Shown here: in pieces, positions 9,390 through 15,792 of the stretch
Position numbering within the stretch: position 1 is the stretch's first letter
Layout of the letters: each line of letters starts with the position of its first letter
Source: Kiloniellales bacterium
GTDB taxonomy: Bacteria > Pseudomonadota > Alphaproteobacteria > Kiloniellales > JAKSBE01
DNA: 55,643 nucleotides
Direction of reading: 5' to 3'
Assembly: GCA_030066685.1 (NCBI GenBank)
Contig: JASJBF010000023.1
Location: 1 to 55,643 of the forward strand
Translations under genes and position numbers: made by a program
Notes under the pieces: model-generated
Databases searched by the model: none
What the model was told of the DNA's origin: nothing
Seen by the model: the letters and a program-made list of their open reading frames with translations, nothing else

Positions 9390-9480
9390 CACACCTGCGC
9401 CGGCAAGCGGGCACCACCGGCTTCGCGCGGTGGGGGTGGCACACCGCCGCCCGCAAGCGGAAACCACCAGCCTCGCGCCT
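9381..9480. repeat. Two tandem copies of a 50-bp unit
   Basis: Units 9381-9430 and 9431-9480 both start TGGGGGTGGCACAC and continue with a GCAAGCGG core and an ACCACC-GCxTCGCGC end. The period is exactly 50 bp. It is not coding in any convincing frame. It overlaps the right end of copy 3, so it probably grew from that palindrome's G-rich edge. Confidence 0.8.
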
Positions 9481-9690
9481 CGGCATCCTCATGCTTCGAC
9501 AGGCTCAGCATGAGGGCGTTCTTTCACCTCGTCCGCGCGTACGCGCTGGGCTACGCCCTTTGTCGAAGGGCGAGGTCGGCACGCCGTCGGAGCCGCACAA
9601 GCGCCCAGCTTTTGACTGCAAATTCCCGCAAAATCCTGCATCTCACCCCCTTTCCCGCCCTTCCTGGACAAGAACGCAGTCCCACGCGTA
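9481..9690. other. Non-coding, with one hairpin
   Basis: It holds an 8-bp inverted repeat CTCATGCT/AGCATGAG (9488-9514) around TCGACAGGCTC, resembling a dispersed repeat seen in many proteobacteria, and then GC-rich leader sequence of the tup operon. No gene seen. Confidence 0.5.
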
Positions 9691-9709
9691 GTCTCCCGCG
9701 GCGGGAGAC
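9691..9709 (+). promoter_or_regulatory. Perfect palindrome covering the tupB ribosome-binding site
   Basis: GTCTCCCGCGGCGGGAGAC: 9-bp arms around one central G, ending 6 nt before the tupB ATG. The only good Shine-Dalgarno (GGGAG, 9703-9707, 8 nt from the ATG) lies in the right arm. As DNA it could be an operator; as RNA the hairpin would hide the ribosome-binding site. Either would make tungstate uptake controllable at this point. Function is inference. Confidence 0.6.
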
Positions 9710-9715
9710 AGAGCC

Positions 9716-10423
9716 ATGCAGGACTTCGCCGCCGCCTTCGGCCTGGCCTTCGAGCTGATCCTCGGGGCCGATCCGGCGCTGACCGAGATCGTCGGGCTGT
9801 CGCTGCGGGTCAGCCTGACCGCGGTCGCCATCGCCGGCGCCCTCGGCCTGCCCCTGGGCGCGGCCCTCGCGGTCTTCCGCTTCCCCGGCCGCCAGGCGCT
9901 GATCGTGGTGGTCGGGGCGCTGATGGGCCTGCCGCCGGTGGTCGTGGGGCTCTGCGTCTACCTGCTGCTGTCCAACGCCGGACCGCTCGGGGTGCTCCAG
10001 CTGCTCTACACCCCGACCGCCATGATCGTCGCCCAGACAATCCTGGTGGCGCCGATCGTCGCGGCCCTGACCCGCCAGCTCCTGGAAGAGCTCCACGCCG
10101 AGTACGACGAGCAGCTCCGCTCCTTCGCCGTCGGCCGCCTGGCGACCCTGGCGACCCTGCTGTGGGACGGCCGCTACGGCCTCCTGACCGTGGCGCTGGC
10201 CGGCTTCGGGCGGGCCATCGCCGAGGTCGGCGCGGTGATCATCGTCGGCGGCAACATCAACCACGTGACCCGGGTCATGACCACCGCCATCGCGCTCGAG
10301 ACCTCCCGGGGCGACCTCGCCTTGGCGCTCGCCCTGGGTATCGTGCTGATTCTGCTGGCCCTGGCGGTCAACGCCGCGGTCCTCTCCCTGCGCGGCACCG
10401 CGGCGCGCGCCGCCTATGCCTGA
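9716..10423 (+). CDS. tupB: Tungstate ABC transporter, permease subunit
   Basis: A 235-residue inner-membrane protein with about five hydrophobic segments and the permease coupling signature near 160-180 (AVGRLATLATLL..., AxxGFGRAIAEVGAVIIVGG). The ending IAEVGAVIIVGGNINHVTRVMTTAIALE is characteristic of TupB/WtpB-like oxyanion permeases. It forms the channel for tungstate delivered by TupA and energised by TupC. The start ATG 9716 is downstream of the palindrome at 9691-9709. It overlaps tupC by 8 bp (ATGCCTGA), so the two are translationally coupled. The assignment to tungstate rather than molybdate rests on the TupA partner. Confidence 0.92.
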   Translation: MQDFAAAFGLAFELILGADPALTEIVGLSLRVSLTAVAIAGALGLPLGAALAVFRFPGRQALIVVVGALMGLPPVVVGLCVYLLLSNAGPLGVLQLLYTPTAMIVAQTILVAPIVAALTRQLLEELHAEYDEQLRSFAVGRLATLATLLWDGRYGLLTVALAGFGRAIAEVGAVIIVGGNINHVTRVMTTAIALETSRGDLALALALGIVLILLALAVNAAVLSLRGTAARAAYA

Positions 10424-11186
10424 GGGCGGGGGCCGGATCGTGGCGGAGACCCGGACGAGGGAGGGCGCGGCCGGCCTGCTGCCGCTCGCGGTCGAGGGCC
10501 TGGTCTTCGAGGCCGGCGGCCGGCGCCTGATCGACGGCCTCGACCTCCGGCTCGCGGCCGGGCCGCTGACCGTGGTCCTGGGCCCCAACGGCGCCGGCAA
10601 GAGCCTGCTGCTGCGCCTGCTGCACGGCCTGATCGCCCCCGCCGCCGGCCGCATCGCCTGGGCCGGCCGGGCGCCGGACCGGAGCCTGCGCCTGCGCCAG
10701 GCCCTGGTCTTCCAGCGCCCGGTGCTGCTGCGCCGCTCGGTCGCCGCCAACCTGCGCTACGCCCTGGCCGCCCACGGCATCCGCGGCCCCGAACGCCAAG
10801 CCCGCAGCGACCAGTGGCTGGCCCGCGCCGGCCTGGCCGCGCTCGCCCGCCGCCCGGCGCGCCTGCTCTCCGGCGGCGAGCAGCAGCGCCTGGCCCTGGC
10901 CCGGGCGCTGGCCTGCGAGCCCGAGGTGCTGCTGCTCGACGAGCCCACCGCCAGCCTCGACCCGGCCTCGGCCCTGGCCATCGAGACCCTGATCCGCGCC
11001 GCCCGCGACGCCGGCACCAAGGTCGTCCTGGTCACCCACGACCTGGCCCAGGCCCGCCGCCTGGCCGAGGAGGTGGTCTTCCTCGACCGCGGCCGGGTCG
11101 AGGAGATCGCCCCCGCCGCGGCCTTCTTCGAGAAGCCGGCCTCGGAGCGGGCCCGCGCCTTCGTCGCCGGCCGCCTGCTGCCCTAG
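10416..11186 (+). CDS. tupC: Tungstate ABC transporter, ATP-binding subunit
   Basis: A 256-residue cytoplasmic ATPase. Walker A GPNGAGKS begins near residue 56, the Q-loop is in FQRPVLLRRSV, the ABC signature LSGGEQQRLALARAL is near 151, Walker B LLLDEPTAS near 172, and the H-loop VTHDLAQA near 206. The first ATG lies inside the tupB stop region (8-bp overlap). There is no C-terminal TOBE/MOP regulatory extension, so this ATPase lacks the built-in oxyanion sensing domain seen in ModC. Control would have to be elsewhere, for example the palindrome before tupB or the regulator at 12881-13774. Confidence 0.93.
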   Translation: MPEGGGRIVAETRTREGAAGLLPLAVEGLVFEAGGRRLIDGLDLRLAAGPLTVVLGPNGAGKSLLLRLLHGLIAPAAGRIAWAGRAPDRSLRLRQALVFQRPVLLRRSVAANLRYALAAHGIRGPERQARSDQWLARAGLAALARRPARLLSGGEQQRLALARALACEPEVLLLDEPTASLDPASALAIETLIRAARDAGTKVVLVTHDLAQARRLAEEVVFLDRGRVEEIAPAAAFFEKPASERARAFVAGRLLP

Positions 11187-11228
11187 GACTCCGGACCCAA
11201 AGATGAACTATAGTGCAGGAGGGAAAAC

Positions 11229-12068
11229 GTGACCGGACGTATAATTCCTGTTCTCGCCGCGGCCCTCCTGGCCGCCCTCGCCGCCCCAGGACCGGCCGCG
11301 GCGGAGGAGCGCTTCATCCTCCTCCAGTCGACCACCTCGACCCAGAATTCCGGGCTTTTCGACGCCATCCTGCCGGGCTTCACCGCGGCCACCGGGATCG
11401 AGGTCCGGGTGGTCGCGGTCGGCACCGGCCAGGCCCTGAAGAACGCCCGCAACGGCGACGGCGACGTCCTGCTGGTCCACGCCGTGGAGGCCGAAGAGGC
11501 CTTCGTTTCAGAGGGTTACGGGGTCAAACGTTTCGACGTCATGTACAACGACTTCGTCATCGTCGGCCCGCCCGCCGACCCGGCCGGGATCGCCGGCCTC
11601 AGCGACGCCACCGCCGCCCTCAAATCCATCGCGGCGGCCAGGGCGCCCTTCGCCTCGCGCGGCGACGACAGCGGGACCCACAAGAAGGAGCTGGCGCTCT
11701 GGCGGGCGGCCGGGCTCGACCCTGTGGCGGCCAGCGGCACCTGGTACCGCGAGACCGGCTCGGGCATGGGTGCCACCCTGAATGTCGCGCTCGGCATGGG
11801 CGCCTACACCCTGACCGACCGCGGCACCTGGATCGCGTTCAAAAACAAGGGGAATTTCGGGATCCTGGTCGCCGGCGACGCGCGGCTCTTCAACCCCTAC
11901 GGCGTGATCCTGGTCAACCCGGCCCGCCATCCCCGGGTCAAGGCGGCCGACGGCCAGGCCTTCATCGACTGGCTGACCGGCCCCGACGGCCAGGCCGCCA
12001 TCGCCGCCTACAAGCTTGAGGGTCAGCAGCTGTTCTTTCCGAATGCCGGGGACGGCGGCGGGAGCTGA
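11229..12068 (+). CDS. tupA: Tungstate-binding periplasmic protein
   Basis: 279 residues from GTG 11229, preceded by CAGGAGGG at 11216-11223. The N-terminus is a Sec signal peptide (IIPVLAAALLAALAAPGPAAA, cleavage likely before EERFILL). The mature start carries TTSTQNSGLFDAILPGF, the TupA-family oxyanion loop, and further family motifs SRGDDSGTHKKELALW and YRETGSGMGATLNVA. It captures tungstate (possibly molybdate) in the periplasm and hands it to TupB. It follows tupC after 42 bp in the same direction. The order B-C-A differs from the A-B-C order described for many tup operons. Confidence 0.93.
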   Translation: MTGRIIPVLAAALLAALAAPGPAAAEERFILLQSTTSTQNSGLFDAILPGFTAATGIEVRVVAVGTGQALKNARNGDGDVLLVHAVEAEEAFVSEGYGVKRFDVMYNDFVIVGPPADPAGIAGLSDATAALKSIAAARAPFASRGDDSGTHKKELALWRAAGLDPVAASGTWYRETGSGMGATLNVALGMGAYTLTDRGTWIAFKNKGNFGILVAGDARLFNPYGVILVNPARHPRVKAADGQAFIDWLTGPDGQAAIAAYKLEGQQLFFPNAGDGGGS

Positions 12069-12108
12069 CCTCCGCTTCGCAGACAACCGATCGCGCGATC
12101 TGGAAGGG

Positions 12109-12122
12109 GCGCCCGCGGGCGC
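12109..12122 (+). terminator. Palindrome after tupA, weak terminator candidate
   Basis: GCGCCCGCGGGCGC is a perfect 14-bp palindrome 41 bp after the tupA stop, followed by TTCATCT. The short loop-less arms and absent T run make termination uncertain. Confidence 0.3.
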
Positions 12123-12178
12123 TTCATCTCCGGGCCCAGGCGTAGGATGATGGGGCCTCTCACTGCAGGAGGACGACC

Positions 12179-12772
12179 ATGACGCACCTCAGGATTTCTC
12201 CGGCGGCGCTCGCGCTCCTGCTCGCGCTGGCCGGCTGTGCGCGGGCCGACGCCGGCGAGGCCGCGGACTGCGTGCCGACCGAGGCCGATTCCCTGGGGCC
12301 CTTCTACGTCTCGGGCACGCCGCTGCTCAACGACCTGAACCGGCACGGCAAGCCGGGCGAGGCCCTGCTGCTGACCGGGAGTATCCGCTCCGCGGCCGGT
12401 GAGCGGCCGCCGATCGCCGCGGCGCAGGTCGAGATCTGGCAGACCGACGGCGAGGGCGACTATCACCCGCGCGCCGACGGCGACGTCGCGGACTATGACG
12501 ACGCCGAGATCGACCTGCGCGGCACCGTGATCACCGGCGCAGACGGGATCTACAGCGTGCGAACCCTGGTGCCGGGCGGCTATTTCCCGCGCCCGCGCCA
12601 CTTCCACTACCGGATCTCCGCGCCGGGCCACGCGACCCTGGTGACCCAGCTCTACATCACCGGCGACGGCCTGCTGGGCCAGGCGGGCGGCGACTGCCGC
12701 CATGCGCCCCTCGCGCCGACAAGTGAGGGATTGGTCTACCAGGCGCCGGACATCTACCTGGCGGCGGAGTGA
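12179..12772 (+). CDS. Intradiol ring-cleavage dioxygenase-like lipoprotein
   Basis: 197 residues; AGGAGG lies 7 nt before ATG 12179. The lipobox LAGC (Cys20) follows a hydrophobic stretch, so the protein is probably a lipid-anchored periplasmic or outer-membrane protein. The C-terminal region is the intradiol dioxygenase fold: SLGPFYVSGTP near the start, VEIWQTDGEGDYHPR, and GGYFPRPRHFHYRI. Candidate non-haem Fe(III) ligands are Tyr95, Tyr135, His141 and His143, matching the Tyr-Tyr-His-His set of catechol/protocatechuate dioxygenases. Exported members of this family are known, but their substrates are mostly unsettled. No aromatic-degradation genes are nearby, so a catabolic role is not supported by context. 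Confidence 0.85.
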   Translation: MTHLRISPAALALLLALAGCARADAGEAADCVPTEADSLGPFYVSGTPLLNDLNRHGKPGEALLLTGSIRSAAGERPPIAAAQVEIWQTDGEGDYHPRADGDVADYDDAEIDLRGTVITGADGIYSVRTLVPGGYFPRPRHFHYRISAPGHATLVTQLYITGDGLLGQAGGDCRHAPLAPTSEGLVYQAPDIYLAAE

Positions 12773-12880
12773 AGGACGGCGGAGAGCGGAGCTTCCGGAG
12801 GATCCGGGACGAGGGGAAGCTGCATCGTCCGCGGTGCCGCTGTCCGGACCCCTGGCCATCGCGATCGCCTGCGCTCCACC

Positions 12881-13774
12881 TCACGGCCCGTTGTAGCGGA
12901 TCTGGCCGTGGTCGGTGAGGTCGTAGCCGCCGAGCTCGGCGGCGCGGGCGGCGAAGGCCTCGCTGCGGCAGAAGGCGAGGAGGCGCTGGAGCGGGGGCTC
13001 GAAGGCGTCGCGGCGCCAGAGCAGGAGGTCGTAGCGCTCGCGGAACAAGGGCAGGAAATCGAGGCGGTGCTGGCGGGCCACGGTCTCGACGGCGAAGCCG
13101 GCGTCGGCCTTGCCCGCGGCGACCGCGAGCGCGACGTCGGCCTCGTTGCGGGCCGGCGGCTGCAGCAGGGTGAGGGCCGATAGGGCCATCCCGGCCTGCT
13201 CCAGCAGGTGGCCGAGCAGGAGGGTGCTGCCGGCGCCCTGCTGGCGCGGCACCAGGGTCAGGCCGGCCAGGTCCTCGAGCCCGGCGATGCCCCTGGGGTT
13301 GCCGGGCGGCAGGACCAGGCCCTGGCGGCGCCAGGCCCAGGCGATGAGGACCAGGGGCAGGCCCGGCGCGGCCCGGCGCAGCTCGCCCAGGTTCCAGTCG
13401 CCGCCCGCGCCTCCGGGGTCCGGCTCGTAGACGTGGAGGCCTGCGCCCAGCGCCTTGCCGGCGGCGACCCGGGCCAGGCCGTCGAGGCTGCCGTCGAAGA
13501 AGGTCGCGAGCTCGCTGCCGGACTCGCGCAGGGCCCAGTCGAGCAGGGGGTCGTGGCTGCCGGCGATGACCGCCGGACGCTGGGCCAGGCTCTCGGTGCC
13601 GCCGGCGAAGTCGACCCGGCGGCGGACCCAGGCCTCGACCAGCTCGCGCGGGAAGATCAGCTTGCCGGTGACCCGGCTCACGGGGATCGCGTTCTCGGCG
13701 ACCAGCTCGTAGACCTTGCGCTCCTTGATCCGGAGCAGCGCGGCGACCTCCTTGGTGGTCAGGAAGTCGGGCAT
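12881..13774 (-). CDS. HTH regulator with periplasmic-binding-protein-like domain (molybdate/tungstate type)
   Basis: 297 residues. Residues 1-55 are an excisionase/MerR-type helix-turn-helix (FLTTKEVAALLRIKERKVYELV, then GKLIFPRELVEAWV). The rest is a cytoplasmic periplasmic-binding-protein fold: VIAGSHDPLLDWAL, LVPRQQGAGSTLLLGHLL, ARNEADVALAVAAGKADAGFAVE and a GYDLTDHGQIRYN end. In related genomes such proteins accompany molybdate or tungstate transporters and are presumed to sense the oxyanion directly. Here it lies convergent to, and one gene away from, tupBCA, so control of that operon is a reasonable inference. No good Shine-Dalgarno is seen before ATG 13774. Confidence 0.85.
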   Translation of the reverse strand: MPDFLTTKEVAALLRIKERKVYELVAENAIPVSRVTGKLIFPRELVEAWVRRRVDFAGGTESLAQRPAVIAGSHDPLLDWALRESGSELATFFDGSLDGLARVAAGKALGAGLHVYEPDPGGAGGDWNLGELRRAAPGLPLVLIAWAWRRQGLVLPPGNPRGIAGLEDLAGLTLVPRQQGAGSTLLLGHLLEQAGMALSALTLLQPPARNEADVALAVAAGKADAGFAVETVARQHRLDFLPLFRERYDLLLWRRDAFEPPLQRLLAFCRSEAFAARAAELGGYDLTDHGQIRYNGP

Positions 13775-13829
13775 GGCGTCGATTGCCCGGGCGTCTTTTC
13801 CCGATTCGAGCTTGGGGCCCTTCGGGGAT

Positions 13830-13930
13830 CACCCCCTCCCAACCCTCCCCCATCAAGGGGGAGGGCTGAATGGGCTGGCCGCTGCGGCTTGCTCCCTCCC
13901 CCTTGATGGGGGAGGGCTGGGGAGGGGGTG
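13830..13930. repeat. Composite of two facing C-run/G-run palindromes
   Basis: Left unit 13830-13866 (ACCCCCTCCCAACCCTCCCC, then CATCAAGGGGGAGGG) and right unit 13892-13930 (CTCCCTCCCCCTTGATGGGG, then GAGGGCTGGGGAGGGGGTGA) form an imperfect ~100-bp inverted repeat bounded by TCACCCCCTCCC and GGGAGGGGGTGA. It looks like a BIME/MITE-like unit between two convergent or tandem gene ends. Confidence 0.85.
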
Positions 13931-13955
13931 ACTCTCCGCAGTCTGCACGAGCGCA

Positions 13956-14900
13956 CTACGGCGTGACCTCCGTGGGGACGGGGAGGGTGGAGGCTTCCTC
14001 GCGGATGCGGGTGCCGATGCCGCGCTCGGTGAAGATCTCAAGCAGCATGGAGTGCGGCACCCGGCCGTCGAGGATGACCGCGGCCTCGACCCCGCCGCGC
14101 ACCGCCTGGCGGCAGGTCTCGAGCTTCGGGATCATGCCGCCGGTGACCTGGCCCTCGGCGACCAGGCGGTCGATGTCCTCGAAGCCGAGCTCCGAGATCA
14201 GCTCGCCCTCGGGGTCCAGGACCCCGGCGACGTCGGTCAGGAGCAGCAGCCGGGTCGCGCCGACCGCCGCGGCGATGGCGCCGGCCGCGGTGTCGGCGTT
14301 GATGTTGTAGCTCTCGCCCTGGGGGCCGCCGCCGATCGGCGCGATCACCGGGATCATGCCGGCCTGCTCCATGGGGGTCAGGACCTGGGGGTTGACCGCC
14401 TGGGGCTCGCCAACGAAGCCGAGGTCGAGGATCTTCTCGATGTTGGATTCCGGGTCGCGCTTGCTCCGACGCAGCTTGCGCGCCCGAATCAGCCCGCCGT
14501 CCTTGCCGGAGATCCCGATGGCGGTGCCGCCGGCCTCGTTGATCGCGGTCACGATCTGCTTGTTGATCGAGCCGGAGAGGACCATCTCGACGATCTCGAC
14601 GGTCTTGGCGTCGGTCACCCTGAGGCCGTCGACGAACTCGCTCTCGACGCCCAGGCGCTGCAGCATGCTGCCGATCTGCGGCCCGCCGCCGTGGACCACG
14701 ACCGGGTGGATTCCGACCTGCTTCATCAGCACCACGTCGCGGGCGAAGATCTGGGCCAGGCGCTCGTCGCCCATGGCGTGGCCGCCGTACTTCACCACGA
14801 AGGTGTGGCCGGTGTAGCGGCGCATGTAGGGCAGGGCCTCGGTCAGGGTCTTCGCGGTCCGCAGCCACTGCTTGGCGTGGGGGAAGTTCTTGTAGGTCAT
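13956..14900 (-). CDS. argB: Acetylglutamate kinase
   Basis: A 314-residue amino-acid-kinase-fold enzyme that phosphorylates N-acetyl-L-glutamate in arginine biosynthesis, in the cytoplasm. Visible motifs: [12 protein letters not shown] (Lys-Gly-Gly of the ATP/substrate loop), [14 protein letters not shown], the Lys-containing [23 protein letters not shown], and [12 protein letters not shown] near the C-terminus. The N-terminal extension ([21 protein letters not shown]) is the helix found in arginine-sensitive, hexameric NAGKs. The start is supported by GGGAG upstream. It is downstream of engB on the same strand, separated by ~165 bp that holds a REP pair. engB-argB adjacency is typical of alphaproteobacteria. 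Confidence 0.96.
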   Translation of the reverse strand: MTYKNFPHAKQWLRTAKTLTEALPYMRRYTGHTFVVKYGGHAMGDERLAQIFARDVVLMKQVGIHPVVVHGGGPQIGSMLQRLGVESEFVDGLRVTDAKTVEIVEMVLSGSINKQIVTAINEAGGTAIGISGKDGGLIRARKLRRSKRDPESNIEKILDLGFVGEPQAVNPQVLTPMEQAGMIPVIAPIGGGPQGESYNINADTAAGAIAAAVGATRLLLLTDVAGVLDPEGELISELGFEDIDRLVAEGQVTGGMIPKLETCRQAVRGGVEAAVILDGRVPHSMLLEIFTERGIGTRIREEASTLPVPTEVTP

Positions 14901-14947
14901 GCCTCAGCTCCCGCCGTCTAAGCAGGCGTACCCAACTTCCCCAGACC

Positions 14948-15035
14948 GTCATGCCCGGTCTTGACCCGCGCATCCAGGGTTGCCGCGCTGCGAAACTGCG
15001 GTCCCTGGATTGCCGGGTCAAGCCCGGCAATGACA
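14948..15035. repeat. REP-like inverted repeat pair
   Basis: GTCATGCCCGGTCTTGACCC on the left faces GGGTCAAGCCCGGCAATGAC on the right, with a CCAGGG/CCCTGG inner pair. This is the same family as 21219-21300, 21553-21592 and 27771-27875. It lies between engB and argB. Confidence 0.85.
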
Positions 15036-15066
15036 GCAGGGTGTGTGGCCGCCTAGGAGTTCCTGC

Positions 15067-15771
15067 TCAGCTCCCGCCATCATCCGGCCTCGGGTCGTCC
15101 TGTCCCGAGTCCTCCGGGGCGCCCTCGGCCAGCGCCGCCAGGGCGGCGCGCAGCGCCTCGATGCCGGCGCCTTTGAGCGCGGAGGTCGCCAGCAGGACCG
15201 GGAAGGCCGCCGGGTGGCCGGCCAGCTCCGCGCCGGTCGCCTCGTGCAGGTCGGCCAAGGCACCCGGCCTCACCTTGTCGGCCTTGGTGAAGACGACCTG
15301 GAAGGGCACCGCCGCCTCGTCCAGCAGCGTCATCACCGAGCGGTCGCTGTCCTTGACCCCGTGGCGCGCGTCGATCAGCAGGCAGACCCGGCGCAGCTCA
15401 ACCCGGCCGCGCAGGTAGTCGCGGGTCAGCCCGGTCCACTGCCGGATCTCGGCCTTGCCGGCCTGGGCATAGCCGTAGCCGGGAAGGTCGACCAGGGTCA
15501 AGCGTCCGCCCAGGTCGAAGAAGTTGAGCAGGCGGGTCCGGCCGGGGGTGTTGGAGGTCCGGGCCAGGGTCTTGCGGCCGGTCAGCGCGTTGACCAGGCT
15601 CGACTTGCCGACGTTGGAGCGGCCGGCGAAGGCGACCTCGGGCCGCGCAGTGGGGGGGAGCTGGTCGACCCGGGCCGCCGAGACGATCAGACCGCAGTCC
15701 TGGGCGAAGAGCCAGCGGCCGAAGTCGTGCAGGCGCGCGGCCGTGTCCTCCGGGGATTCGCTGCGCGCCAT
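15067..15771 (-). CDS. engB: Ribosome biogenesis GTPase EngB/YihA/YsxC
   Basis: A 234-residue P-loop GTPase needed for large-subunit ribosome assembly. Motifs: G1 GRSNVGKSSL, G2 region TSNTPGRTRLLNFF, G3 DLPGYGYAQ, G4 TKAD and G5-like ATSALKGAGI. The family core is ~200 residues. The N-terminal 30 residues (HDFGRWLFAQDCGLIVSAA) are usual for alphaproteobacterial members, and the acidic C-terminal tail (EDSGQDDPRPDDGGS) is an extension. The gene follows yidC by 21 bp on the same strand and probably belongs to the transcript from the promoter at 18715-18743. Confidence 0.95.
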   Translation of the reverse strand: MARSESPEDTAARLHDFGRWLFAQDCGLIVSAARVDQLPPTARPEVAFAGRSNVGKSSLVNALTGRKTLARTSNTPGRTRLLNFFDLGGRLTLVDLPGYGYAQAGKAEIRQWTGLTRDYLRGRVELRRVCLLIDARHGVKDSDRSVMTLLDEAAVPFQVVFTKADKVRPGALADLHEATGAELAGHPAAFPVLLATSALKGAGIEALRAALAALAEGAPEDSGQDDPRPDDGGS

Positions 15772-15792
15772 CGGCCGGGTCCGTCCATCGGC

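Noticed and set aside
9481-9715. Molybdenum-cofactor riboswitch upstream of tupB
   Set aside because: No multi-stem conserved pattern seen; only the single palindrome at 9691-9709 and a short unrelated hairpin.
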